Below are positions 40,632 through 53,985 of a DNA stretch of 64,000 nucleotides, one piece after another; positions within the stretch are counted from its first letter, which is position 1, and every line of letters starts with the position of its first letter. The notes beneath the pieces are model-generated. The model was not told where the DNA came from. It made no database searches and was given only the letters and a program-made list of their open reading frames with translations. The stretch comes from Atopsyche davidsoni (taxonomy: Eukaryota; Arthropoda; Insecta; Trichoptera; Hydrobiosidae), in contig JAILWY010000026.1 of assembly GCA_022113835.1 (NCBI GenBank), positions 4,980,001 to 5,044,000 of the forward strand, written 5' to 3'. Made by a program: the position numbers and the translations under genes.

Positions 40632-40702
40632 CGATAATATATCCCATCGTGACGTCATCGGGCAGCCTGATCTTATCACCTATGCTGATGAATTTGCCGC
40701 CG
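40632..40702 (-). CDS. fng: fringe exon with the acidic LPDDVTMG motif
   Basis: This 71-nt exon reads from 40702 down to 40632. The acceptor is TTTTAG and the donor is GTGAGT. The first base completes the serine codon begun in the 61255-61340 exon. It encodes GGKFISIGDKIRLPDDVTMG then YII, and its last base begins a glutamate codon. The PDD pair is the conserved acidic motif of Fringe enzymes, thought to hold the catalytic base; that role is family knowledge and not visible in the DNA. The exon is isolated, with 20.5 kb of intron upstream and 1.7 kb downstream. Confidence 0.93.
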
Positions 40703-42151
40703 CTAAAACAAAGAAAATTATATTATTAATTAATATTCATATTAAAAATAAACTTATTTTACCAACCAATAACAAGTGAAATTTAAGAACTAATTGTTTT
40801 GGTGGAATTGAAACATAATGAATCCAATTACACCGATTTACTATTTACTACAAGGATAGAGTAAACAAGCGAAACCGTTGGTTCTAGTTACATGTAAGAT
40901 ATTTAATAATTATTATTAAACTTTGGATTATTAAAACAGAAAATAGCAGCAGAAAATACTTCTATTTTTTTCAGTGTGACCTCGCCATTTAGGGTTGGTT
41001 TATTTATATTATATAAAATATATTTTTTAGCAATTGTACTTATGGATACATCCCCTTTAAAATAAGTTTTAAAAACATTACTTTAAATAATTTAAGATAT
41101 TTTTGTTTATACGTTTTATAAGAATCGTTGAATAATTAATTTAAAAAAGTAATGTGCAATTATTAATTATCAAAGATTAATTAATTATTTTTTATAATCA
41201 TAAAAAAAGACTTCAAAATTGTGATAGTATAAGTTATATATATACAATTAATATTACCCGAATATAAACTACGTGAAAGGAGAAATTCCAAGATAATTAT
41301 TTAAAATATATTTATAAATTTCGATGCAAAAAAACTTATAAACAAATTTTGAGAAAAACTTTTTATCTCCGCCATAATTCCGCTTAACGTTTCATAATGT
41401 TGTACTTAAAAACTTCAACGAAAATTACAATTTAATGGAAAATTTATCTTCCATTATGCTCTATAAACTAAACAAACTCTCAACTGTAAGTTTCAAATCG
41501 TTTTTAAGGCATCTACATTATGATTCTTTTTGCAGCATAAAGATAGATTGGCCTAACGCTCGACGAGTCAGGGGTGTTCAAATTTCCACGTGTGGGCGTC
41601 GCGATAGGACATGGAAGTCAGACCCGCGTTACAGCTGATTGATACCATTAATGTTCTCGTCAGAAAAAATGGCCAGAGCCCCTGAGGGGTCGCACGACCC
41701 TCCGCCTCTAGCACCCAGAGACTATCTGTCAGGACGCCAACGCAACCCTTAAAAAGAAACCGCCCGTTTTTATCGCCGCCGGATGCTGATCCCTTCGAAG
41801 CGGCCTCTGCTACCATATTGTAGGATGTGCGCCTGTAAGGATTCGCTAGTAAAATCAAGGTTTGAATGCTAGAAACACCTTCAATTTCATAAACTAAAAT
41901 ATATTTTTTCCTACATAAATATATTAGCTTTTATAAAATTAAAAACTATTTAACAATAGCGGGTATATTTAATAGGTTGTTGAAGATAATTAGTAAGTGC
42001 CATTTTGTTTTTAGCTAACTGGGCTATACTATGATTTATCATTATTAACACTACACACCCACATGTAACTCAAATAACTTAATAGGTATATTCTAAAAGA
42101 ATCAAAAATATAATATTGATTTAGGTCTCAATCTCTTTATAATTAACACTT

Positions 42152-42540
42152 TCCATTTAAACTCCAATCCCATTGCAAATTTTTTATATACATCATACAT
42201 AATTATTCTAAAGCTTTAGTCCAATGTACTTGCTGAAGAATCTGTTTCGGCTCCGCCAATAAGCAGTCACAGCTCAGCCAAACTTCTCAACTCATTGTTC
42301 ATTATTCTCTCTGTAATCAAGGCTGCCCAGTGGAAATCCAATCCCGTGTCGTATTTTCTAAACACCCACACATAACTATTATGAGCAGATTAGAATTAAA
42401 AGTTCAGGCTTTGGTTCAGTGTACTTGCTATGGAGACTGTTTTAGCATTATTAAAGGGCGGTGCGTCAATAGGCAGTCACAGCTCAGCCCAGCTTCCTGG
42501 CTCATTGTTCCCTTCAATAAGGAGAATGTAGGCTGCGACA
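42152..42540. repeat. diverged tandem duplication, unit about 195-210 bp
   Basis: Two adjacent units (about 42152-42330 and 42331-42540) share an ordered series of blocks: CCAATCCC, GTACTTGCT (42226 and 42421), and a 40-bp core at 42261-42300 against 42471-42510 matching at 33 of 40 positions. The core includes the identical 17-mer GCAGTCACAGCTCAGCC, followed by CTCATTGTTC. The offset rises from about 180 to 210 bp through indels, so the duplication is old while the core is retained. It lies 1.5 kb inside the 5'-ward large fng intron. Confidence 0.7.
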
Positions 42541-45449
42541 CCATTTCGCCCTTGGCCGACACCCCGCCGCCTTCTGAAGCCCCCCGACCTAATGTAACCT
42601 TTGCCGGGCTAATTAAACCCCGACACGTGTTATTGGTCGTACGCCGCCGTACCACAAATAAAGAAAAATACCGTTTTTGCCTCCTAACGGGTTAAGCCCC
42701 ATGAAAGAGAGACCGATAATATAATGATAATTGTATCATGAAAGCATTCGGGATGAAAACCCTGGTTATATTTTATTATTAATAGCAATAAAAGGGTTAG
42801 ATAACAATTTTGAGATATTGTTGGTATTGAGAAGGCGGATCATAAATCTTGGCTTACCTTCATTAATTACACTATTGGTAAATATAATTATTCAAAATAT
42901 CGATAAATTTAATTATATTTTATTAGGTGTTTCTAATCTTTGCTCTCTGAAATTTACCTAAATTATGACTTCAACAAGAAATGTTTACTTCGTTTCAGGG
43001 TCATACTAATCTAAATGATTTTATGTAAAATGTAATATTACAACCAAACATAATTCGTTTGAATATTTATTTGGGATATTTTAATTTGATTGAAAGTAAA
43101 GTACATAGAATTTTGTTATGTAAATATATAATATTATCTTTCTGTTAAATATAATGAAAATGATTTGCATTTATTTTCGAGATACATTTTTGAGATTAAT
43201 ACCGATTTACATTCAATAATCTAAATTCAACTTTCATGCTTATTATATTTCTACAGCGAAGTGCAAACTCGTGATCATTCTTCATTTTCAGGCTAAATAA
43301 TAAATACCGAATGATTAATATATACAAATATACGATTGCATATTCAGAATTTAAAATATTTATCTTGATCATACAATAATAATGATTGTATGCCCAACGT
43401 GTTCGTCGGAAATAAGTTACCCTTTTAGATTTTTTTACACGAACAAGTCATTTAGATATAATTAATTGAATTAGGAAAACAAAAAAGTGGATCAAAAACG
43501 ATGATCAAAAAAAGATACAACCTCCGGTTATAAAAGTAAGAGTAGATAACGGGGCGCCCCGCTGAGTGCCCGGCCAGGATGGATCATCTCAGTAACTGCG
43601 GCATCCAAAATCTAAGGGTAGGAATCAATAATTTAGTGTATCTGAAAGTACTTCAGGGATCCCGTGCGTGTATGGCCTCCGGAGGCTTCGCAGGGTTTGA
43701 CAATAACACCCACGCGAGCTTATCGAAGGCTTCCATGCCCCGCCACCGGGCGAGTAAACCTCCCCGGCAAATTTATTTAACTTTGACCTTTACCAAAATT
43801 AGTGAATAGATGCTTTACAAATTAATTTTCATTGTCGCATCGCTGACAAGGATAAAAACTGCGCAACTTAGATTATTTTCGATTGAAAGTAATGATTAAA
43901 AAAATAAACTATAACCTTTCTTACGACAACGTTTGTAAACGTACAATTCGTATTTTTAGTTCGAACATTTTATCAAGGTACTCAACTACTTAACTTGTTC
44001 TATGAACAGAAATATGAACGGCAGTGTTTTCTTAAATCGCTATTTTAGAATGCATAACGACCTCATAAATAATCCCCGCACTGTGCTATTAGAATAAATA
44101 ATTAATAATATCCATATATTTTAAGTATCAAAGAAGCTGCGGTGCGTGGAGCGCTGACTAATCCACCATCTGTTCTTTGAGCTGAATAAAAAAATATAAA
44201 AAGAAACTTCATATGGAACATAATCCAGGCCGGGGCGTCGGGGATTATTAAAAAAGGACAAGCAATGTTTCAAGTTACAAAAGATCAATCCCGCTTCCCT
44301 TAGAGCAATTTGTTTCATGCACACGTACACCCAGCGCATAAAGGAAATATCATTATAAAAACTCCCTTTCAAGGATCGGGTTGCGCCGGATAGTGTAGTG
44401 ATAAAGCTGCGTTCACACCGGTAAGCTCTGTGGACAGTTCTCTGTCGCAAGACAAAAACGTTATTACATTAATCAAGTACTTCCAAAGCAAAACTATCAA
44501 AATCAGATTTTAAGATACCAAAATTGCCTACTCTTAACGATGGAAAGTAACTCATTACACATAATAAAAAAATGAGTTTAAATATTTTTTACGGTTGTAT
44601 CGCAATATAATTAGGATATTTTTTTATACGCATTGGAATTTTGACTCAAATTAAACAAATAACATTTGGTTTCAAAATTTACAGAAATGATTTTTTTTTT
44701 AAATATAAATTCAAACAAAATTAACGCACAAAAATTATGTAATGAAAAAAATACAACTTAAACAAATTCTGTCAGGTGTAATCGCACCTAAAGACTAATT
44801 TCACATTAGTGATGGTTCCTATCTGCTCTTTTGTGAGCTTGTGTGCAGACAAAAAGCTACAAGTTGAACGGGTGCTCTATGGGTGCTACCGCCTTTTTGT
44901 ACTTTGAAAAGGCTGTCTACAATCAGTGTAATAGCATCGTAACTAATCTATCGTGCTTAATGCGGACTGAAAACATGCCACGCTCTTCAAAATGCAACCT
45001 CGAAATTAGTTACGTTCCGAGAGTTCGATACATTAATGACATTAATTAGTATACGAAGTAAAGTATGCCAGTGACGTGGCATGAAAAACCCACCTGCAGT
45101 ACGCGTGTTAATATACACGCAGGTATTAGGTAGCGTAGATCACCGTGTCAAATTTACCTCAGTCTCATTTTACTCTAAAACTACAGTTAAACCAATTTAA
45201 TATGAAATTGCACCTGCATTAATATTGATTAGAAACAGCTCCGACTGATTCTTTGAGATGGTGGAAATGACTTTGGCAGACGAAATCGAAACATGGGATA
45301 ATTCATGAAAGCAAAAATAAAACAGCATTGTATACAGAAATAAAAACAATAGATACTCGTATGTTTTGCTTCACTTTGCTAAATGTTTTTAATGCTCTCG
45401 AAACCAGTAAGTCACATGCTTGAATGTAAGGGTGTAATTAGTAGGTGAC

Positions 45450-45463
45450 GTAGTGTGATACAT
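45450..45463. repeat. left target-site duplication of copy 2
   Basis: GTAGTGTGATACAT, identical to 46018-46031 and directly abutting the ATGTCGATTTTTT terminus. Confidence 0.85.
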
Positions 45464-45557
45464 ATGTCGATTTTTTGATGAAACGTCAATCAGATGCGTA
45501 TTTATTACTCATTTCGGGTTTTATTATATTATTACTAATATGATTAGGCACATTAGT
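45464..45557. repeat. 94-bp terminal direct repeat, first copy
   Basis: It runs from ATGTCGATTTTTT to GGCACATTAGT and matches 45870-45963 at 89 of 94 positions with no gaps, a 406-bp period. The same block starts the left end of copies 1 (30479) and 3 (63150). Confidence 0.9.
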
Positions 45558-45616
45558 TCATACATAGAAGATGATTTTAAAGAAACTCTCAGAAAAATAT
45601 AATCGTGATTTGTGAG

Positions 45617-45671
45617 GGATTTGAACCCACATCCCCTGGCATACATGGCCGGTGTACGAACCCTTGTACTA
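45617..45671 (-). promoter_or_regulatory. internal Pol III A box and B box, copy 2
   Basis: On the minus strand, TAGTACAAGGG (45671-45661) matches the A-box consensus and GGTTCAAATCC (45627-45617) the B-box consensus. The offset is 44 bp, the same as in copies 1 and 3. Confidence 0.75.
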
Positions 45672-45869
45672 ACGAATCACTTCCGTTTATCGAGAATTTT
45701 TAACAATCATACTCTACATATGAACCAATGTGCCCAGGCCAACCAATATTTAGTGATTTGCAAGCACTGGACTTTTTGAACAAAGTAACAAGTGAAGCGA
45801 TTTTAGTCCCATCTGGACATTATTTTTAAAATCTATTAATTTACCCAAGACGCGCACCATCATATACAT

Positions 45870-45963
45870 ATGTCGATTTTTTTATTAAACGTCAATTAGA
45901 TGCGTATTTATTACCCATTACGGGTTTTATTATATTATTACTAATATGATTAGGCACATTAGT
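45870..45963. repeat. 94-bp direct repeat, second copy
   Basis: Partner of 45464-45557. It is followed by a 25-bp inverted repeat pair that closes the element at 46017. The arrangement could be a head-to-tail dimer cut short, or an LTR-like terminal repeat; a dimer fits better because no primer-binding site or polypurine tract is evident. Confidence 0.9.
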
Positions 45964-46017
45964 AGATATTTAAAAATCATTTTCTATTATGAACTAATGT
46001 GCCTAATCATATTAGTA

Positions 46018-46031
46018 GTAGTGTGATACAT
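46018..46031. repeat. right target-site duplication of copy 2
   Basis: GTAGTGTGATACAT directly follows the terminal CATATTAGTA of the element. It is a perfect partner of 45450-45463. Confidence 0.85.
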
Positions 46032-48041
46032 CACAACAATGCACAAGGCTGCTAAAACAAATACTCCCTTAAAAAAACACCCTTAAATTAAAAATATCAC
46101 ACTTTTATTTGTGTTATTTTTAAGCACAGCTCAATGCACACACAACAAACTCACCAGCTGAGTTGAAACTTTAAACAGAATCTATTAAGTTCACCGAGTG
46201 GCAAGTAAGGCTCCACTTGCGCGGTAGTCCCCGCCCCCGGTGCAGGGCTCACGCGGGGAGATCCCCGAAATGCGTAATTAAATTATCATACAGTATTAAC
46301 CGAGCTAATCTACAAAGTTGGCGCGGGAGCCGGATCATCCCCCGCGTCAGGCTGCTGTGCGGTTTTTAATTGCGATTACCTGTTGGGGCACCACCCGGAA
46401 CAGTGCGCTAAGTTGTATTGAAGTCACGGAAGGCTGTTCGTAAAAATTAATTCTCCCTTTTTAAGTTAGGTCGGATGTAAACGGTGGGACATCACCTGGC
46501 GAATATGTTGAGTGGAAATAAAAATCCTGTAACCTAGATATTCTTTCAGGGTATTTTATATATTCAATGCACTTCAAGCTCTACTTTACATTTGGGTTAA
46601 ATTTGATACGAATAAACTGTCGAAAATTAAAAATAAAGTTTTATATTTATTATTTTATTTATACTGTTACTTGTTTGTCAACTGCTGTGCATATTTATAA
46701 TCATGCTTTTAAACATTTTCGTTTTCGTTTCACCATGAAATACAAAACTCTAAAAAAGAGTTTTTAAAAAAACTAGGCGAGTCGGAATCTAGACATCGTA
46801 AATAAATGGAAACTCTAATGTCGAAATAACTTACCAGAAACATGGACTTTATTTTAAAAATGATTTTGATTGATTGATTTTGTAGCTGTGATATTTAAAT
46901 GCAATTACGAATAGCAGTTAGCGATAAAAACAACAAAACCGTGCACTTGCTTAGTATTTATATACACGCAGAGCTTTACGTAATGGGATAAGCATTATCA
47001 ATACAGCTGTTATTGTTGGTCTAGAATTCTATGAGACACCTCCCAGTCAGTCCGCGGTGATACTCGAGCCTCGCCAATTATACAATGCCCATAGTGCCTC
47101 CACAGGCTGTTTGTTGTCGGCTCGGATGTGGAACATTACGAAGCAACAGAACGTTCAGAATCCACCGAGACAGAACTGAAACACTCATACAATGCGGTGT
47201 CTCCTCAATGAATCCTGCTTGGCCGGGCTCGGCGCTGTATCACCAGGAAACTATTATGAGTAAACTTGCATATTATGCAAGTGTTTGAAGGATGAATTGA
47301 GCACACTTAGCCGTTATTAAATATAGATAATCAAAATGTTTACTATTCAATCACATTTAAAAAGTGAAGAGTATATATTTATAAATTCAAAATTTGCAGT
47401 AACATTGCCCAACTCATTTATAAAATCAATAGTGTATCAAATAACTACGTTACTTAAATAAGTTTTTTTTAATATTTTGTTATTTACATATCACTTTTGA
47501 TACGACCATAAATATGATGAGAATATGAATTTAATAACACAAAAAATCCTGCTGTTTTCAAATTATTTACGAAAAAATTTTTACTAAAAACCTTCAACAT
47601 GCATGATCACACAATTTCGAGTATTTATTCAATTCTATGGAAATTTATTGATGTGATTCAAGCATACCATATGAAATAGTATGCAGACAAAATTATATTT
47701 GATTTGCACACAGCGTTGGCTTCAGCGATATTGTTAATACAATAGAATTTCGAGTATTATAAAAATCAACGTTTGCATAAACGGTTTAAATCGAAACCCT
47801 CATTTTAATGATGTGTTCATTATACGTGTTCTCACAGCGGTTGCTCCGCGCCTGCTGGCATTCTTCGGGTTCCAAAAAACCTTCGGCTGACCGGCCCTCC
47901 AGATCAAAGATTACCCTTAACAAAGCGGACATGCGGAGCGGCCCCAAAAGACGGGGGCGACTTCGTAAATAGAGCACACCGGGAGGAGCTGCCCCGACGG
48001 GCCGAGCGACCGCCGTCCAATTAGTGACGAGGTATGGCGAC

Positions 48042-48055
48042 CTGTGACGTCACAG
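48042..48055. promoter_or_regulatory. 14-bp CRE-type palindrome
   Basis: CTGTGACGTCACAG is a perfect palindrome around the CRE/ATF octamer TGACGTCA. It lies in a GC-rich island (about 47830-48090) of the large fng intron. Binding is not shown. Confidence 0.4.
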
Positions 48056-51000
48056 CCTGCCGCCTCCGGGGATCTTTTCAGGGACAAGTCGCACAATACC
48101 CGCAGATTGAAAGGAATTAAGATTCGTAAGGATGTGCAAGCTAATGTGATTACGTCTTTCTAAAAAAACGCAATCGCTTGAATTGCTCTAATATCCCAAA
48201 ATTTTCTATCATGAGGAAATACTTTGCCGACGATTTGCTGGGAAAAGAAAGTTATAAAAAAAACTCTTCTATTATTATATGATCTTCTTTAAAAATAACA
48301 TACATTGTTTATACAACTACATCTTTGAGAATTAACACAAATAACATGTCGTAAGCAACAGTCGTGAAAAGATTTTCACATTCTTTTTTAAAACTATTTA
48401 TATTAAGACCGTTATCTCATAGATATTTGGCTATTAAACCATTCTGTCGTGAAAAAAGAAGTACACATTTATAGTGATCGGATAAACCTTTAATTCTCAC
48501 CTAAACCCTAAATCTCACCTTCGGATTCTCAGTAAGGCCAGAATCCAAAGGTAAAGATTTAATTTCCTGTCAGTTAGCAAAATAAACATCGGTCGTGTGA
48601 ACAAATTTGCTATGCAGCTGACTCGTGACAAATCAGGTCATGGGTTTGGGTTAATTTGTCTTATATTTATAGCATTGGTTTAATCAACATTGCTCATCTA
48701 ATTATAAGCTTTAACTTGTTTGAATAAACCTTAGCATAAAAACATTTAACTATTTAAATACGTTAACCCAAATACCGTCAAATATAATGTTTAGGTGTGT
48801 TGATTTTAAGCAATGCTTATATGAAGACCTTTTATTTTTTATGGGTTTAAGTTAACTATATTAAAAAAATTATGTGATAATGTTTCGTAGTGTTTTCAAA
48901 ATTATGAAAAAAAATATTGTTTATACATTTAAGATCTTGATTCTTGAGAGGGGTCGAGTTATGCTTGTAAAAAATATCGATTTTCATAGGTATATCAACA
49001 ACAAAGGAAGAGAAACTGAAGAACCTTTTAATTCAGAATTGAATTATTGTTTAGATATATCGACTTATCATGCAGATAATCAACGAACTTCCAGTGTATG
49101 AAAATGCTATTTTTGTCACTCTTCTAATAGTATGTTAAGTTAGAAAGAAGACTTTTGTATTGTATAATATTTTATCAATGACATTCAAGCGCGACAGATG
49201 TAACCAAAAACACTTTGAAACTATCAAGACCATATTCAATAAATAAAAAAAAGTATATTAAATTACAAATAAGTTTAAATTATAATTCTCATAGTGATAT
49301 TACAAAATATACGCATTACCCTAAACGCACTAAATTTAACCGATACATTTTTATTTCTCCACAAATACCGTCGCCCAGGCGCTGTTTTGTCACAAACGCG
49401 CCCACGCGGTGACCACAAGGCAGATCAGAGCGGACAGCCGCGTGTCCCGCGAGCCCTTCAGAATACATCGAATACAAATGTATCTCCCTCCGTGCATACA
49501 AATGACAGGTGTTTGCCTATAAGATTTACATATACGGTATTAATTGTTGAAAATATCGATGCGATCTCTCCGGCGAGCCGCAGAGGGCCGCCGACTTCGC
49601 ATGCATTAAGATTGACTGCGTATGATATTTCTGAAACATTTGCATGCGTTCCTGAAATGTTGTATTTGTAGCATGAAAATACTGAATTTTGAATTCAAAT
49701 AAAATCATATAATGAAGATTGATAGACATAATATACGAATACGCTGGGACGAGTGGATAAATAAGCAAGAGTGAAACACAATTTATGTTTTGAAACTTCG
49801 CAACGTTCCTTCAACGACTCAAAAAGTAAAATATGTATTTGAAAGCTTTTTATTCTCACGATTCATAAATTTAAAGTCCTACAACGACGTGTTATTTAAG
49901 ACGATTTTACTGTATTTTTTGACACAGACAGTTAGTTGGCGACAAACGTCTAAACTCTTCGTGTCATGATAAATAGCGCATATAAAAAAAACATCTGATT
50001 AAACGTTGCCGATTGAACATTTTTAAATGATATGTGTTTCAAACTTATCCTCAGCTTACACTCGGCGCTTAGCCTAGTTTTCTAATTGCAAGAGAACAGT
50101 TCCAATGAAACGGCAATTAGCGTCGGTGTAATGAATGTACCCGTTTTAATCGATCGGGCGAGGCGCTCGATCACGCTGAGAGCGATTCAATTATATTAAT
50201 CGGAGATCACAGAGGCACCACCTTTCATGGCCATAACTATGCAGTTACACCAAGGCCTTTAGAAACGTAAGAGTCCAATTTAATTCCTATGACAAAGTCG
50301 TACAAAATTTAACTAAGCATATGTTTACACATTACCCCGTTGCGTAGCGAAAGCACTAGCAAATACTAGTAAGTATAGCATATAGATCGATCTTTATAAT
50401 AAAAGGATTTATATAGAAAATATGTTGCATGAAATGTTAAAGCAGCGTGTTCCTTAAAGCAAATGTTTTCTAAATTTTGAATATCAATCAACTTTGACTC
50501 AGTGAGCTGCAAATGCCAAAAACAATAGAGCATCCGAGGCTAGAGGAGCGTTAAGTCAGGACACGGCCTAAATACGTTCAATACAAATTATAACATAATT
50601 CCATTCTTCGGAAATCAACATTGACAAATGACGGTACAATCTTTCGGTTCAACGAACCGCGAGACCATTCTCAAAGACAATTGTTGTCCCTGCGGCCCCA
50701 TTGTGCAGGGGACACGGCGGGCGGAGTCCGCGGCGATTGTCTTACGTAGGGGGCTTCAATAAATTATCTAAATTTGGAAATAACTGATGTTCGCCTGACA
50801 GCCGAGATACGAGCCGCGCCGAATTGACGACTGCGGCCATTCTTCGGCTTGTGTTATGGAGATCGTGTACGCGCTCGACGGGGTCATTTATCTTCAATAT
50901 TTACTCCGAAGACGATTCGAGAACAACTTTGATAGATGTTGAGTGAATGGAAACGCGATGGAGGAAATCTTTTAAGCGTGAATATTAATAACTTGAAGAA

Positions 51001-53940
51001 TATTGAATAATGAACGACACTAAGTATTGAAACCACTAGTGTAGCGGTGCAAAGTCAATTCACACAAGAAGGTATTTTAAAAAAGCCTGGTAAGTGAAAC
51101 CTTTTTTTTTTGTTTGTAGTGCCCAAAACGTCTTTTTGGTAAGCTTCCGTTATAAATGAAAGGTCATGGCGCAAAGTAGCGACACTGGAGCTAATATGAA
51201 CAAATAAAACTCAAGTACTCTTTACTGTGAATAAAATGTTGAACGACGTTGACGAAGCTATTGTATGACCTATTTTAGCAGAGGGATAAAAATACAAATA
51301 TTAAAAAAAATTACTGACTGGACAATGAATAGACAATTTTAGATAAAACTATCAATATAAAAAAACACCAAATCACAATAAAATAAAAATATGTCAAATA
51401 ATCGACAATTAGTTTTTAAACTTTCTCGCAAAAAGCTTGTGTCGAGTTGCGATTGTTGGTCGAAGAAAACAAATCGAATGAATACTAAAGTTCCAAGTAG
51501 CTTTGTCGCGGCGTAAGGGGGTGCGCACCAACAAGGGTAGTGAAAAGGATCGGGCGATAGGACCGGAACTGACCCTCGCTAGAATCTGAAAAAGGCGGAG
51601 TATAGAACGTTGTATTACAGTACAGAAATACGAATAATATGCTTTTACTTAATAGTTTGAATGCAATAATGTTTTATTAACCAATATCAAGATAGTTTTG
51701 ATTCTTGATATAAACAATTCATAAGACGGAAGATGGTCGGACTGTTAAAATAGAAGAAAAAAAACCTGTTAAATAAAAAAATTGTCTCAGATCATTATGC
51801 AGAATAATAATTCGACATTTTGTTTATAAGTGGTGCGGGGGTTTCGCAGACCAGCATCCGCGTACACGAAGCCTCACCGCAAAAAGATTGCAATCGATAC
51901 CAATCTTTAGAGATTCAATTGAAGCGGGTCCTTTTAACAGGCATGACTATCACAAAGGAAGCCCGCGCTTTTGAGAAATATGATTCGTACTAAACAATAA
52001 GGAAATCATTTATGTTAATAAAACGCCATGCGCCTCCATCTACCCGTGGCAATTTAGCCTTCGCCCCTTTGAGAGGGCCGCTCGCCCCCGGGCCCGCATG
52101 GCGGCGTCGCCGGACATCGGAGATTGAAAAGTGTGATTCGATAGAAGGCCCGCATCTGTCGATAATTGAAATTTCAAAAGTTCAACTCTCAGTTAATCTC
52201 GAGATCTCATAATGGACGCGGCGTATGATTCTGACTGAGCTTGTATTTAAAGCTCATCGCAGTAGTTTCAAACTTTCTATTTTATTTCTTATTAAAAATC
52301 TTTTCAAACGAAATTGTGATGATGCCGTTAAAAAACAAAAATAATATAATAATATCGTTCACTGAAATAGTTTAAGGGCTGACATGATTGACAAGACTGG
52401 AAAATTTTAACCAAATCGAATATTAGCCGAACAAAACACGGTATGACGATTCTGATTTATTCAAATCGTCAACTTGTAATAATTTTATATAAACTTATTA
52501 TTCTTTATAAAATTAACATAAAACAACCGCTAGGCAATACACGTTCAAAACCTGTTTAAAACGCCATTTCCAAACTGTTGAATAATCTTTAGTTAGGTGT
52601 GTAGATATAAACAATGATATAATATATAATCAAATCGCATTTAATAGAATAGGGTAACTATAGGAGGTAGCCTTCATTTTCTAATCAGTCAGATTGATAA
52701 TACCATTAAGAAAAAAACACAATAGTATTAATAATAATAGACGATGTAAGTGCAATTAAAATGTTTCTAAACGCACATGCAGCCGAACAATGCGATACAA
52801 ACACGCGGATGGTCAGTCGGGCCAACAATCGCCGCGAGACTTCGCCTACTCATCCGAGACTCCTTTGATTCGTGTAATTGTTACGAAATAAAAAAAAAGG
52901 AAAACATTATCTAATTGCCACCGCAGCGGGGGGCGCCCGGCCGCCCTATCGACGATCTGCCCAATGAAAAACCAATTAAATCGCAATATTATCACGACGG
53001 CTACAATTAAAGATATGCATCGATAAGGAGCAAAGCTGGCGCTGAACTCCGGGCGGGATGCAAAAGATGCTGCTAAAGCCCACCGAGTAATTATACACTG
53101 ACAAAAAAAAATTACAACAATAAAACACAACCATTAATGAAATCTGCGTTTCAAACTTGTGCTTTAGAATGAGCAAAAATTAATGAATTGTTAACTAATT
53201 TGCTCTTTTGAGCTTTTATCATCATTGTTGAGCAAAAACTTTTAGGTACTGAACGTAAGATGTACTGCAGAAAAAAATGTAATATAATGATAACAATACT
53301 ATGTTAATATTTTGGGGGCATAATTGAGCTACGTGCTTAAATAAGTATAAAATAAAAACGTATATTTCTTCAGCTTCATTAAAAATTTGCATGTACCGCA
53401 TAATTATTGTAACATTTCTGTCGTCTTGAAGACTGCTCTGGGCTCGCTCCCGGTCCGCTCGCGCTGCAGCGCCGGCTTTATCGCGTGAATCTACAGAGAA
53501 TAAGACTCCATTGTTATTCTGCAGCCGGCGAGGTCGGCTCTCAGCGCCATTTTGGTTTATTGAGCATTTCAATAAGCGCCTATCAATCAGGCCACTATTT
53601 AAAATAATTTAAGGCCGCCTTCGAAATCGATTTGCACCAATCAAGAGATAAAGGCGAGGAGAAGAAAAGAAACCAAATTCCAATTATTAGACCTGTAATT
53701 GGAGTTACTTTAACCCGCCTAATTGATTGGAAACATTTATTAGATTTATTCAATTATTCGGTAGATGATATGTTTATGAGCGATTACTATTGCAAACCCT
53801 CTTATTATTCAGAGTATATACCGCCTTTGATTTAATACCATTTCGCTTTAAAATGTTCGTACATCTAAATATAAACTTCGTTTGTTGTAAACGCTGGTTT
53901 TGTGCTAATTATATTGGAAAATATCAAAGCCTTACAAATG

Positions 53941-53985
53941 TTTTTCATACTTTATATATTTATTGGATATATAAAGTATGAAAAA
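53941..53985. repeat. perfect hairpin, 19-bp arms
   Basis: TTTTTCATACTTTATATAT (53941-53959) pairs perfectly with 53967-53985 around the 7-nt loop TTATTGG. It lies in the large fng intron and is AT-rich. Confidence 0.85.

Larger units (their letters stand above)
45450..46031 (-). mobile_element. composite tRNA-derived retroposon, copy 2 (with 14-bp TSDs)
   Basis: Identical 14-bp direct repeats GTAGTGTGATACAT at 45450-45463 and 46018-46031 flank a 554-bp element inside the large fng intron. It contains two 94-bp direct repeats (45464-45557 and 45870-45963), which differ at 5 positions. Between them lie a minus-strand tRNA-like core (B box 45627-45617, A box 45671-45661) and the block shared with 30558-30740. 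A 25-bp inverted repeat (45939-45963 against 45993-46017) ends exactly at the right duplication, which supports the inferred boundary. No coding capacity is seen. The insertion lies in the intron of fng, in the same orientation as the gene for the tRNA-like core. Confidence 0.82.

Noticed and set aside
42330..42695. Plus-strand frame of 121 codons
   Set aside because: It coincides with one unit of a diverged tandem duplication and is not preserved in the other unit; no domain seen.
44350..44410. A-box-like TAGTGTAGTGA as part of a tRNA gene
   Set aside because: One mismatch to the A box and no B box or cloverleaf nearby.
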